A stretch of DNA of 64,000 nt from Apricaphanius iberus. Taxonomy: Eukaryota > Chordata > Actinopteri > Cyprinodontiformes > Aphaniidae. Below are positions 47,697 to 60,323 of the stretch, one piece after another. The stretch is from positions 714,697-778,696 of the forward strand of contig JAPXFQ010001709.1 in NCBI GenBank assembly GCA_028564705.1, written 5' to 3'. The notes beneath the pieces are model-generated. The model ran no database searches. It was given only the letters and a program-made list of their open reading frames with translations, and was not told where the DNA came from. How positions within the stretch are numbered: the stretch's first letter is position 1; each line of letters opens with the position of its first letter. A program made the translations under genes and the position numbers.

Positions 47697-48823
47697 TAGG
47701 GCTGAACGATTTCGGAAAATAATCTAATTTTTTTTCTTCAATATTGCGATTGCGATTTAATATGCCATTTTTTTTGGAGCTTTTGTCATGCATTTTTTAA
47801 TTAATGCAATCAAAAATATTGTGTATTATAAACAGATTTTTATACATAATTTATTTTATTCCATAAGATTATTTACTGATTTTAAGACAAAGGCAAATAT
47901 TAACAACTTTATCTACTTTTAATCATCACAGTCGATGGTCATCGGTGTCGTTTTGCAATCAAGGTTTTCTTCCTTTTGATCCCAGCTAATAATTCCCTAC
48001 GGCTGTAATGTTTTCCTCCGTGTGGTTATCCAGAAAGTAGGATGCTTGAAGGAACAAGCTTTGATTTTTAATTCTCCATCGATCTAATGCACTTTCAGAC
48101 TCTGGTATGGCTCCGTAGAGCGGTTTGATCTCAGGTCAGTTGTTGCAAAATACTCCGCTGTTTTCGGTGAGGCATTAACTTTCTGTCGGCGTTTTTTATA
48201 CAGCGCAGGTAAAATGTGGCTAAAATGTGTTCGTGACATTGAATCCTAGCTTATTCATCATGGTTAACAAAGCATACTTTTGGCTATAAAACCCGTTATA
48301 GCACAAATTATTTCAGTGTGCCGTTTTTTTGTGTTTGTAAGGAGCGATTCTTTCAAACAGCTCGGTCAGCGATCCCCGTCGCCTCGAAGTTTGTTTACTG
48401 GAAATTTAAACACTGGTCGCGGTCAGTTTAGCAGTGCAACTCTCACATATGGTGGTGTGTTGTTTTTAGGTGTTGATAAAGGTTCGTACTGTAGCCTAGC
48501 TCGTGAGGCAGCAAAAATACCAAGACGGGTTCTGCATAATACCTGGCGTTGCGCAGCATCAACGTTTTCATAGCAGATATAATTTCTCACAACTAATGTA
48601 CTGTTCCTCTTTGGTACCAAATATTGTGCATTGTTGGATTCTGTTAAGCTTTTCGTCATTTTATAACTGGTTAAAGTGCAACGTTTCCTTCTCACCCTGC
48701 GTTATTTGCAAGTCACGTGACTTTACCAGATATGTTTATATCAAGTCAAAGCCTTTGCGATTTGGAAATTGCATTTTACCAAATCGCGATTTAATTGCAT
48801 ATGCAATTAATCGTTCAGCCCTA
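47697..48823. mobile_element. Second hAT element nested in the 5-kb hAT element
   Basis: A perfect 15-bp terminal inverted repeat TAGGGCTGAACGATT starts at 47697 and has its complement ending at 48823. It is flanked by a perfect 8-bp duplication TTTTATTG at 47689-47696 and 48824-48831. The subterminal parts carry GCGATTTAAT words. The interior (1127 bp) has no recognisable transposase. The perfect duplication suggests it is younger than the 46131 insertion. Confidence 0.92.
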
Positions 48824-49019
48824 TTTTATTGCCAGAAAAAATAGTACAATTTCTGTATTTGTCACCAGAAACATGGCTAAAAATATCAGGTTTTGTTGCC
48901 CCAATTAGATTTTTTTCTATATATTTCAATGTCTGTCCAGAAAAAGTGGAACAACAGAGTGCTGGAAGAGGTGAGGGAGAGATGAAAGTTGATGAGCAAG
49001 AGCTGACTATCAATGAAGG

Positions 49020-49021
<2 letters not shown>

Positions 49022-49091
<70 letters not shown>

Positions 49092-49105
49092 TTTTTTTTT
49101 TTTTT
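49022..49105. repeat. (AT)n microsatellite followed by a T run
   Basis: About 64 bases of TA repeats with one phase break near 49055, followed by about 19 T-rich bases. It lies within the 5-kb hAT element. Confidence 0.95.
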
Positions 49106-49852
49106 CCTCTAAGTCATTTGATTTTGAATATCAATGGCAGAAATACAAAACCTCCAAAGTGAGGGGGAAAAAACAACACTTTTTGGAAAACAAAAAAAAC
49201 TGTCAGTTTCTAACAGAATGCCTTTGATCAGTTGACTTTTTCGTCACAGAGAAGGGTGGGATAACTTTGTAAATGGAGCAGCTTTCGCTATTCCTATAAT
49301 CACATGTGAAAACTGAGGACAATAAAAATGCAGATAGGAGACTCTGAGCTATGTACATATTTGTACAGCAATAAACAGTAATATTTTCATGTTGCTTCTG
49401 ACTAAGTGCAGCAGAGTGCAGAGAAGGAGAGATGGAAGTTGATGACACCTAGAGAGAGATGACACGGATTTGACACTGGCAGTGTTGGGGACAATACTTT
49501 GTAAATTTAGTTACAGAGTAAATAGTCTATCTATCATAGATAAATAGATAATATGCTGAAAATTGAACATATATTATCTAAGTCAACATATCTATTTTAT
49601 TTTTTTATTGAACACCATAAAACATAAAGTAGTGAATACCACCATCACCTCCGTTTATATTGCCGCTCAGGTGCAAAAAAGTCAACATCTTTGCTTTGAC
49701 ACTGTTCTGGTCCAACTTTTGCCCAGAAAGAACAACCTTGTTCAAAGACCACATATCCCAATGCGGCCCGGATCGTTATTGTAAGGGTCAAGTACCTCCT
49801 CTGTCTGCTCGCTGCTCTCCTCCTCCAGCGCTCCTCTATCTGCTGCGCCTCC

Positions 49853-50053
49853 TCACCTGCGCTTCCCTGCTGCGCGGGCTGCATCCTCCTCTCTGCCTGG
49901 TGCGTCAGTGAGCGAGCCATGTCCAACTTCTTTAGCTGACTTAAAGAATTCTGTCAGCTTAGGAATTTTCTTTCTTATGTCTTTGTCTCGAAGCTCCTTC
50001 TTACGAATCACTTTCCTTTTCTGAGCACTGCTCTCAAATTTCTTCCCTGACAT
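49853..50053 (-). pseudogene. N-terminal remnant of a hAT transposase (ZMYM1-like family)
   Basis: The minus-strand frame starts MSGKKFESSAQKRKVIRKKE and continues with a basic helix ending KIPKLTEFFKSAK. This is the typical start of the ZMYM1-like hAT transposases of fish (MSGKRK.SGA.KRK..KE......IPKLT.FF). After 66 codons the frame stops. A second frame (49926-49645) runs on with basic, low-complexity sequence. The zinc finger and the hAT dimerisation domain that should follow are not seen. The position near the right terminus of the 5-kb element fits a transposase read leftwards. Confidence 0.75.
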
Positions 50054-51098
50054 TTTTCCACCTTTCTTTACATCTAGAGGACCACACCATGAAAGCGTCT
50101 AAATTGTTTGATTGGTGAGCTCATGGTTCAATGGGAACTTTAGAGGCCACATGGCTGAAGTAGGTCACTTGTAATTTGGATCAATCAGCAGCATTAAATT
50201 AGCATATAAGATGATTGACAGAAAACCTGCAAGTAATAAAACAATGTTTTGTTTTTTGTTTTTTTAAATAATAGGACCCCCAAGCTTCATAGGCCCCTGG
50301 CCACTGCTCCGTTTGCCCGGGCCTTGTTGTCCCTGCACCGTCTTACAGATGGTCGTTTACAGGAGTTATATCTCTGCATCAAGTACATAATTGTCATCTC
50401 TGCCCACTTATGCCAAAGTCACATGAATTCCTGTCCCCTAGTGGGTGTGCAGAGTGAAGGATGAGATAAGTGAATCTTAAACACACTCTCTTGTGACTTC
50501 TCAGCTTTGTGTTGGCTTGTTCGTTGAATTCTTTAGTCTTTTAAATTATGGAACTATTTGTATTTAAGAACTGTTTAAATTTTATGTAACAGTACATCAC
50601 TGGAATCCTTTAAATCCCCTAATGAAATGATGCTTGTTTCATCTGAGATGATCTGACCGTCAGAATGGCGGCCGAATCAGGTTCCACCTAACAATGCATC
50701 GAATCTTCAACTATTTGGGGTAACCCCAGGAAACTAGAAACAGTTGGCCTATAAAAACTGAAATTGGCTTAAATTTTACCTAGAAAAGATGTCGACAATA
50801 ACCTCATTTGGACTAGAATCAGCCCAAATCCAGAGGTCCTGTGAACATCAATATTGGACACTCTGAAGACATTGGAAAAAGACGTCATCTGGCGTCACAG
50901 TCTGCACTTTCAGTGGATCGAGATTGGACATACAAAGATTACCCTAAAACACGTCGTTTCAACTTGTCTTTGCACAGTGGGAAATGCTGAATGTATTTGA
51001 TTTTTTTTTTGTGTGCACTCTGCATGCTTTCATGGATTGTTTGTGCCCCAGGTGTGCCCCAGTACGGTATTAGTTCTAGTGACGCCCCTGTCAGACCC

Positions 51099-54000
51099 CC
51101 ACCCAGTATTATCCAGATCATCCCTAAAGTCTCATCACCTGTTCTTGGTCCCACTGCTGAGATTTCCAGAAAATGTAATCAAAATCTGTCAACATTTCTT
51201 TTAGTTATATTGCTAACAGACAGGAAAACGAAAAATAAAAAACCCTGAGGAAAACATAACCTCCTGGGCACAGGTAAAAAACAAACTTTAAAGAGTGTAA
51301 TCACTGATCAATGATGCTAGTATTTTTACATAGCTAATTACAAATAAAGGAGAAGTAAAGTTCAGTTCAGCGCAAAGTACTTTACTTTGTTTGGGTACTT
51401 AATTCTGGTGAAAGGAGCATCTCCCGGCATTCCAGTGTACACAGCAGGTATGACAAATATATATAATTCAATCAAAAGGCTTTCTTTATAGCCAATATTT
51501 TCTGTAAATAAATATATTTGATTAAAATCCAATATGTTCTATAACTTTGGACTTTATGTTACACAATATGCTAGATATTTTTTATATCTTTAATACATTT
51601 TTCTATTTGTCAAACTTAGATTATTTTGTTTCAGTTTTATCATATTAAGCAGCAAAATAACACGAGCAGCACCCCCATTTTGGTTCTCATGGAGATACGG
51701 CACAGGTTGATGACTTAATCCTCGCTGTCCCAATCACACAGTTATTCGCACACTTGTTCACTAAGCACTTCAACCCTTGTCTGCACTTCTGCCAAGTGCA
51801 CTTTGTGGAGGGTGCAGTGTGGGTATTAGGACAGGGTATACATGAAGACTTTACATAGTCTAAAAAAGCATCCATCTTAGAGTTATCCAGTGTTTCTTTG
51901 GTTAGAAATGCTACATGACCAATAGTCGATGAGCTTATGCTTGTAAAGGCAGGCAGAGTAAAGTAGGCTCTAGTTTTAGTATTTTGGTGACTTCTTGTGA
52001 GTGCAAGTATGGAAATGGAACCCATCTTGACATAGAAGGAAGAGGAAATGTGAGACCAGAAAAAGTTAATGGGAACACAGAGGGAAAAAAAAAATCACAG
52101 AAAAGGTAAAAAGCATCTCAAGTTTCGCTGGATATATTACAGGAACAAGATTCTTATCTCTGATTAATGTATGCTTGAGTGACTTGAAATGTTCGTGGAA
52201 AAATATATTTTTGTTAAATGAAAGACATACATGTAACAGGCTTTAAATAATAATAGATGGTAAAAATGAATGTAATTATTCATATTTGCTTACATTTGTT
52301 GATGACACGGCTGGCTTTAAGAAATCATCACTAAACCATCCGTTCTGGCCTTCTCCATATTGACTGGATGTTACAGTGACTAAACTCTTGTTTAAAATCT
52401 TAGCATTATAAGTCCACAATTACATAATTTACATAATTTACAGTGCAAAAAAATTAGCATTTGTTGGCAAATGTCAATAGCTTGCCGTCACTAGCTCTCC
52501 TCACTGCACACATTTTCTCTCTGATGGCCTTTCGTTTTCCATTGTCTCTTTGACGCCATGCAAGTGAATAAATATTAGGCTTTGGTCCGACTCATACAAG
52601 CATTGACATTTCAGATCTATTCATGGCAGCTCTAGTGAATCTACTGTATGTTAATTACTGTAGGCTTGTCCTAGTATGACCATCGTTCTCTAAATGATGA
52701 AGCACTGTTTTTTTTTAGAGCAGAGACTTCCTTTCTTGCTTAATATCGTTATTTTTTTATGTAGTGTGGATGAAGGTTCAAGTTGGTTAGCTAAAGCCAA
52801 GCATGATGATGCCTGTATGTGTTCTCCCTTTTGTCTTATATAAAAATAAATCTATATAATAGCCCCAGTGTTAACTGAACATTTATTCACTTTTGCTTGT
52901 AAGTACAGTGATGAAAGAACAATAGAGCCAACACATTGTAGAGGTACCCAGATAGCTGCAGAGTTATATATATCGTGTTCTGTTCTCAGTTCCCCTTTGT
53001 AGACAGAAAGAATCAAAGAAGTTCGAAAGACTGTAGATTAAAGTTGATTACTTTAAACATTTAGGGAAATAAACATTTTCTTATGCTACAAATTAAGGAC
53101 TGAAAAGCAATGAATATGTATACTGGCCTTCGAAAACTGATCCATGCGTGCAGGTAATTAAAAAAGTTCTAACAACCATTTGACATTTATCCAGTGCACA
53201 CGACTGTTGCGTAATTAAAACTCTTCAGTTCCGATCTTGCATCTCGTAATTGACGATCAGTCTGCGAGCATCTTTCACCTTTATAGCCATCGTGTTGTGC
53301 AACATCTCGTTTGAATTTCATTAGTCAGTTCTTGGGCTGGGTGTCTTGTCACTAAGAAGCATTTAAACAGATATGCCACCTGTTAATTAGCATCATTCAT
53401 AGTTTTGAAGTGAAATTCTATTCAAGGCAAAATTGTCTATTTATTTCTCCTATTTTAAACAAATCTTATGATATACATTGTTTTTACATCATGTCTAGTC
53501 TTTCCTTGATATTGCTAATTTTAATTAAGTGACTAGTTGAAAATCAACCTCTTCTTGACGTTCCTCTGTGAAGCTGAGAAGGCATGCTACATTGCAGTTT
53601 TGCTTGTATTATATGTTACCAAAAGTACTGGGTAAGTTGGCTTTTTGTACAAATGAATTTAAATGAGAAGCCATTGTTAACATGAAGGCTTAAGTAAAGG
53701 GGGGTGCTCTCGACAAGGTTTAGAAGTGTGCTTAAAGGATTTTTTCCCTCTTCCTCTGAAGACTAATTTGTGAGGTTGGACATTGTCTCACAGTCCCTGC
53801 TCTTCATTTATCCCTAAGACACTCTGTCAGGACTAAGGTCAAATTCCCCACGTCAAACTCGCCTGTCCATGTGTTCATGGGATTTACTTTGTAGAGTGGG
53901 TTGAAGTCAAGTTAGAGTTGAAGGGGCCCCATCCTCAAACTATATCCACTGAACTAGGAGCATAAGACTGTGCAAACATTTATTTTTGTTGCAGCATTAG

Positions 54001-54810
54001 AAGTACTTTTTCTGGAACCAAAGGTAAACCATAATCCTCCATCCAGCGAATTCCAAATGCAGTCAGAGGAAATGCGTTTTCTCGGTAATTCTGACAAAAA
54101 TAAAGATCTCTCTCTCTCCACAGAGCGCTTCTCCATTTCCTTCCCATTTTGTGAAGCTCACAATTTACAGAGAAGTTAATTCTTTTTGAAGCACAGTGTA
54201 TATATAATTATCAAGACATCATTAATTAACTGTAGTGTGCTTTACAGTGCAAAAAAAACTATTTTTATTTAAATGCAAATGGTATATAATAATTTGCAGC
54301 TGCTCATCACTGCTTTTTTTCACAGATATCTGCATAGTACTTATAACCCTATTATCCCTTTTTTGTCTGCCTAGATATGGACTTTATGCTTTATGAGATT
54401 CTCATAGCACAGAAAAGATGCTCACATCTGTTCCATGTCTTCCATGCCATTAAATAAAAGCATTTCTCCAGCAGCAACCACTTTCAGGCAGCCATTCTCC
54501 TCATCGCCATAATTGGGTTTTATGACTGTTAGCTGTCTTAAACTTGAGTCATCTAATCACGAATCTGTTTTTCCTTAAATCACTCCATTTTATGTCTGAA
54601 TGAATGCCAACCACTTTCCTTGTCATACCAATTGATGGGGCTTTTTGTGAGTTCTGAGAATGTGAGGAAATACACAGTTTATTATTTTGCAAGAAAATTA
54701 TTGCAAAGAAAAATCTAGCACCGCCTGCCATTGTTGCTCGTCAAAAGAGGACGCAGATAAGATTAATCCTGATAAGATGGTTCATTGGTCTTTCTGATTT
54801 GGACTGCTGT
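51099..54810. other. No gene recognised
   Basis: AT-rich intergenic DNA. The minus-strand frame 51687-52025 (112 codons, eight Cys in its second half) has no family I recognise. The text there (GTCCCAATCACACAG, GGTGCAGTGTGGGTATTAGG) resembles a fish repeat that usually starts GTCCCAATTC. Bases 53200-54700 show nothing else. Confidence 0.45.
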
Positions 54811-54818
54811 CGTTAAAG

Positions 54819-55150
54819 AGGGAATATTATGCCTTTTTAAAACAAGGTATAATAGGTAATGAGTAATGAAGTTCTTTCCCCTAAATCACTCTCATATAAA
54901 GCGATCTTACCAGCTCAATCCATGATCATCATTCCCTTTCAGAGTGAGCTGTTCAGTGGGATTCGTCACTTTTTTTGGTGCTAAACGGCAGTTGCAGACA
55001 ATGTCCATGCATCTCCTTTGCCACAAGCCTTGCATATGCTTTTCCGTCTGCATAGGTGCAAAGACACGCAATGCCATTATCTATCAACGGAAGAATTCTC
55101 CGTCACTCACGTCATAATTTCTGGCTTGATGCTGTCTCCTTTAAATATGT
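54819..55150. mobile_element. Possible TTAA-target MITE, one end visible
   Basis: TTAA then AGAGGGAATATTATGCC at 54815 resembles the start of a common fish MITE (TTAAAGAGG..TATTATGC). The right end could not be matched. An adenine run of about 22 follows at 55170-55191. Confidence 0.35.
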
Positions 55151-55464
55151 TGAAAGCACCAGTGTTGCCAAAAAAAAAAAAAAAAAAAAAACAGACAAAA
55201 AAGAAATGAAGCAGATCGAGGAATGACTGGCAAAAAAGGTCTAAGTCTGAACATTTATTGTGTGGCAGACCACCAGGGGGCACTCACACCCAGACAACAG
55301 GATGTTTGTATTTAAAAATGTCTATGTTTGGATTCAAAAATGTTCAAGTTGGTTGTGGCGCGAATGTTGCAACTGCTCTGACTTACCGTTGTTCTGTGGC
55401 TCAGTTGGTGTTGATTAAACGAGCTGATCGGATCTAGCTGTGTCGTCCTTTCATTCCTCCACAG

Positions 55465-55790
55465 TACAACCCTTCACTGAAGGAATACAAAGATGACAAC
55501 TTACTTTCAACTACTGGAAGGAAATGTGGGATTAGAGGTGGGGGAATGCATGAAGAGATGGAGGAAATTGAGGCACAGATTTGTAAGTCTGGGACAGACC
55601 TTGAAGACTAGCAGTGGCGATGCCAAAGGCCGCAAAGTCCACACTATTTATATATTTCTGTCCTGGTTGATGCCGAAAGTTTCATATTCCGCAGAGTCAC
55701 CGACAAAAGGAGATGAAAACTGCATTGAAGAAAGGGACGTCGGCGGAAGCAGGAGCTGGATGACAGCTTGGGACAGCTGTACCAAAGACT
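55465..55790 (+). pseudogene. MADF-domain protein remnant (PIF/Harbinger type)
   Basis: After a splice-acceptor-like CCTCCACAG the plus strand reads YNPSLKEYKDD in one frame. After a shift near 55495 it reads GNVGLEVGECMKRWRKLRHRFV, then SLGQTLKTSSGDAKGRKV and YIFLSWLMPKV. This is the MADF (Myb/SANT-like) DNA-binding domain found in the second protein of PIF/Harbinger transposons and in many host genes. Family features seen: LYD/YNP..EYKD start, ECMK.WR.LR..F core, SGDAKG..K and the W of FLSWL. The frameshift and lost residues between the two parts show it is broken. Upstream and downstream exons and the Harbinger nuclease were not found. Confidence 0.8.
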
Positions 55791-55899
55791 GGACAAGGAT
55801 GAATACAACCGCTTTGTGCGTATCAGCTGAAGAGGGTGCCGGACCGTTTGAGGGTGGAGGCCATGCGCAACGTTATGTCATTTATATTTAACCTCATAA

Positions 55900-56660
55900 T
55901 GTCACTGCAAAATGTAATTTCTATATGGAAACATGTTACCACACAGTACAGTATACACATGGGAAAAAATTGCGCATGGTTTTCTATTCCACACGTCGCT
56001 ACGTGATAAAATTGTCACACGTGTGTGTTCACGTGACTAGTGCGTAAGTAAATTGTGCGTTTACATGTGAATCATACATGGGAATCTGCTTTGAATGTGT
56101 CAAGATTTCCATGTTTCACATGTTACTCCATCTTTCAGGCACATTAGGTAAGAAAAAAACAGAAACGTAAAGTGTTTGTTCAAACACGAGATAAGAAAAA
56201 CAAACATTGTAATATGTGTGCGAGTGATATAGAAATGATAATTGATTATGTTGCAGCCTTCTTCACCATTGCTAGAAACCGCAATAACAATGGAGCACCT
56301 ATGAAGGGCTTTTCTGTTTCGCTTTTTTTGTCTCCGTTTTCATCTCACTTCAAGTATAACTGGATGAAGTTAACCGTTTTGAGCAAAGAGTGAACAAACA
56401 CTGGCTACAGTTCTTTTAGGTGGATCTTTAGCTTAGCTCCCCTTCAGATTCTTTTAAATGGGATCTCATCAGTGCTAAGGATACATTGACCTGCAGGGGC
56501 AGCATTGCTATGATGATGTTTTTGATTAGACTCTCAAAACTAGTATAAACAGAATTTCTTTTGGAAAACTGAAGAAAGTACCTTAAATAGTAGGGGTCTA
56601 ATCATTGATTGTCTTACATCTGACTCCACACTTTTTGTGTCATCTCTTTCTAACAATCAA
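55900..56660. other. No gene recognised
   Basis: Unique-looking AT-rich DNA. TCACGTG-like words recur at 56000-56045 (CACGTCGCTACGTG, CACACGTGTG, TCACGTGAC) but have no gene next to them. Confidence 0.45.
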
Positions 56661-56668
56661 CAATAGTC

Positions 56669-57211
56669 CTGGGGTGTCGAAATGTTTTTCCTCAGAGGGC
56701 CAAAATAAAACGCTATCATAGAGCTGAGGGCTAAATGTAACATTTTATCTCAAGTTTTTTTTTTCCCTTCCTTTCTGTATAAATAACATTGAACACAATG
56801 ACAAATAAGTAATTTATATCCATTTAGAACACATATCTAAACTTCAGTATTCGATTTAGTATTGATGTCTGTAAAAAAACAAACAAATTCTTCCATAATT
56901 TTTAAACTTTATTTTGCAAATCTTCTCTACATTCTCCTTGTTCCTTGTATTTAAATTTTAAACCTAATTTCTGATATTTCAGACATGATATAAGGAGCAT
57001 GCACCCCAATATACTCATATATACAATACTCATTAGTTCCATTTAAGACAAACAATATAAGCAGACGAAGAATATTCATGATGCATACAGTATTTAGCTG
57101 ACTGAACAATGTGGGTCTTTCTATCTAAGAGCCAGGGCATTCCTGGCTCTCAGGAACTCAACTGTTCGGAGGGCAAACTTTGGCCGGCAGGCCCCATTTT
57201 GGGCACCCCTG
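56669..57211. mobile_element. hAT-type MITE (Tip100-like ends), 543 bp
   Basis: The left end CTGGGGTGTCGAAATG and the right end (reversed) CAGGGGTGCCCAAAATGGGG match the CAGGGGTG(T/C)C.AA ends of many fish hAT elements. Flanking 8-mers CAATAGTC (56661-56668) and CTCTAGTC (57212-57219) agree at 6 of 8. The interior near the ends has CAGAGGGCC and GCCGGCAGGCCCC, typical subterminal GGCC words. No transposase. Confidence 0.7.
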
Positions 57212-60200
57212 CTCTAGTCTGGGTACAATCTCAACAGGTCACCGATCTAAATTAGGATCCATCTTAGGATCAATCTTTCAAAGCTCCCCTGCATTCTCAG
57301 GTCCAATTTATAATCTCCTTAAATGTAAAGTGAAATCCAGAGTACCTGGAGAAATTCCGCACAGTCAGGAAGATGACATGAATATACATCACAGAGAAAA
57401 AATTTGCACAGTGAAAATTCAAACGGCAGCAGTTGTTGCTATGTGACAGCTGTATGTATTGAACTGACAAAAGTGCAAAGTACCCTTCAGTTTCTTCTCG
57501 ATTTGGAATAAAAGTCAAAAGATCTCATCTGGGTCAATTTCTGCCCATCATGGTATGAAATATGGTTGCGTTTTATTTTGTGTAAAATAACTCATTCCGA
57601 TGTATTAAACGACAGCTGCAAATCAGAGGAGAAAAACAGAAACACCAACGGTAATAGAAACAGATCTCGTTTTAAACCTGTGAAACTGCAGCAAGTGAAG
57701 AAAGACGCTGAATCGATCACAGCGACCAGTCCATCCAGAGATGCTAGGGTGTGTGACTAAGGTGATGATGTGATTGTTCAGCTGCCGAGAAAAGAATATT
57801 AAAAAAATAAAGCTGCTTTTTCTGCCTTACGTTGATTCTACCATCTGATTCTTTTTTCTGCAAAGTGCTTTAAAAAGGCTCCAAGTGGGAACGTTGCCAT
57901 GGATTCTTCAGCAAAGATAGTTTCTGATTTTCTAGACTTCACTCTCTCACTTCACGCTTTTTATCCTCCTCCTATTCACAAAAAAAAAGAAAAAAATATA
58001 TTTTTCTTGGCTATCTGCAAGGCCCAGATTCTTCGTTTTGGGTCGCTTTGTCTGCCCTCTTCCTCTTGTCCTTTGCTCTCTTGACATCGAGTTCCACCTT
58101 CCTTCCCGCGGAGATGACAAACCACCCAGGGAGAGGTTACTGGGGTTAGCATCTGATATCTAGCATCTGTGCCATATGTCATAGCAACTCACACACATAG
58201 ACATGAACACAGTTTATTTTTGACAGTCTATGGCCTAATACAGCACAAGAACTTGCAATTTCTAATGAGGATACTAAAAACAGATAACCAAAAGACTCCT
58301 AACTTTTACCCAAGCTACTGTCGAAATAAAACCTAAAAACTTCCCGTTTTCAGTTTGCTAGATCATGTAAAGGACATGGGAAACATGGGAAAGAAGATGC
58401 TCTATGCAGATGGGATCCAATTTTGAATATTTAGAGTACATGCAAATGTACACTGAATTACACCCTTGAAACATCATCTTCAACTCAAAATATTATGGTG
58501 ACAGCATCATGCTGTCAGGTTGCTTTTCTGTGGTTGGGTTAGGGAAGTTGATGGAAATCATTGATGGACAGTGTGTAGTTTTTACCATTAATCTCTGCAA
58601 ATACCCATAGAAATACTGTTGAAAGGAATAAAATGATGCACAATGATTGAAAAGTATTGGCGGCTTCACAACATATAACCATAAAAAGCAGGTCTAAAAT
58701 ACATGGGCCAGTGTGTGGTGGTGGATGTTTAGGATGCCTTGTGTCCTTCTACATGATCTTATGTGGACAAAATGCATTTACAGATTTTTAAACACGGGAT
58801 ACCTCACTATCCCGTTGTCCTCCATAGAGGTTTAAAGGAAGAACTTTATGAAGACTTAAAAAAGAAAAAACCCTTCTTCAACCCGGAACGTTCTATTAAC
58901 CCGATCCGAGACCCACCCAACCCAGGTCACTGTGGGGGCTTGTGTCTGAGCTTTCGTGGAACACGGTTCCGGCCTGCGGATCCACGTAACAGCCTATTGA
59001 GATAATCAAAACCGTCAGAAAACTAGAGTAAACATTGACATTGGATTCTCTTCATAGAAATAACTAAAGGACCAGCAAAATCTAAGGGAACAAGCTGAGG
59101 TTGTATGCTTTCACTGTAATGTTTGTTTTTTTCAAACTAGCGCTAGTCACAGTGAAACTATCCTGAAATTTGTCTCTTTTTTTTACATTGAGGTCATTCT
59201 TTTATTAAATAAAAACAATAAACATCTGAATAATATTGGTAACCTACAAAATGCTGAAAAGGTTTTCCATTCAAAAATGTAGTTATTTCACACAATTACC
59301 TCTCTGCTCACCGCCTGAGATGAAAAAGTCTGATGTGTTTTTCATTTTGCTGGATATATGATTTCGATGGAGGTCGAACAATCTGGTGATTTTTGGCCTT
59401 TATGGCCCTGGCCCGAGGGGGTGGAGCGCCAACCAGGCCCAGTCCAAAAGGTTTTCAGAATTCTCAGGCCAGAACCCTATCAAGCCCAACTTTTTTTTAA
59501 CCTCCCATAACAATGTTTTAGCGTGATAGAACGCTATATTCTCAGGGTGCGTTCGAATGGTTTCTGGCAGATCAAAGTGGACATAAAATAGCAGGTTAAA
59601 ATAGGGGCTCGGTTGAATCCACCACATGACCGTTCAAAATGTCTCTGGAGATGTGATGAACCAATTTTTTGCATACAACACATTGAACAAACCCGGTTGG
59701 CTCAACCCAGTTGGCCCAACTTGAAGGGTAAGATTAAACGTACTCTAGAATGGAGCTTTTCTCTTGGTGTTGTTCACGCTCTTTAATTTGCAATTTTCAA
59801 TTTTTTCTTTATGTCAGACAAACATTGACTACAAGCCAGAAGCTGAAGCGCTGCACCCACTGCTGTAAATTAGACACAGATACCACTGAGAAATTGAGAG
59901 TTGTATGTTTTTCAATGGATGTTTCCATTCCCAAAGCCGAAAAAAACAACATGAGCGAAGCCTACAATGGATAAAAAAATTGTGGATGGCCTACTCCCTC
60001 TCTTAGTTTACAGTAACATATAAATAAGAAACCTCGTTGTCTCAAGTTCCTTCGGGTGTCGAGCAACTATGAATATTTTTGTGTCAATTTGTTCGTATAT
60101 CTCATAGGCGAAAGGTCAATTAAAAAATTCAACTACCCGAGCCCGGCCCATGTCCGAGGTAAATATACGGTCGTCGGCCTGCAGCTCAGCCCTCAGGCTG

Positions 60201-60320
60201 TTGGGACCCTCTGGCCTAGGGCTCCGGTGCAGGGCTCTAATGCAATCGTTCATATACTGCCCCCTATCATCTGGAAAGCACACTACAACAGACATACAAC
60301 TGCAGGGTTACTTTCAGTTT
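57212..60320. other. No gene recognised; Tc1-like scrap
   Basis: Bases 58490-58530 (TATGGTGACAGCATCATGCTG) and surroundings look like a worn Tc1-like copy on the plus strand. The segment 58880-59000 is locally GC-rich. Short frames elsewhere resemble nothing known. Confidence 0.45.
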
Positions 60321-60323
60321 AAT

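Larger units (their letters stand above)
46077..51090 (-). mobile_element. Complete hAT element (5 kb) with two nested hAT insertions
   Basis: Flanked by a perfect 8-bp duplication TCAGACCC at 46069-46076 and 51091-51098. The left end CAGGCGCATCGCCAGACAG and the right end (reversed) CAGGGGCGTCACTAGAACTA are imperfect terminal inverted repeats of the hAT kind. The right part carries a minus-strand transposase start (49853-50053), so the element reads right to left. Its length is inflated by two insertions, 46131-46843 and 47697-48823, leaving about 3.2 kb of original element. The transposase body is not recognisable, so it is inactive or an internally deleted copy. Confidence 0.9.

Noticed and set aside
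48829..49227. 132-codon plus-strand frame
   Set aside because: Runs through the AT microsatellite and T run inside the hAT element; the translation is tyrosine-isoleucine low complexity.
51687..52025. 112-codon Cys-containing minus-strand frame as a secreted peptide gene
   Set aside because: No signal peptide, no regular Cys spacing and repeat-like surrounding text; left as unclassified.
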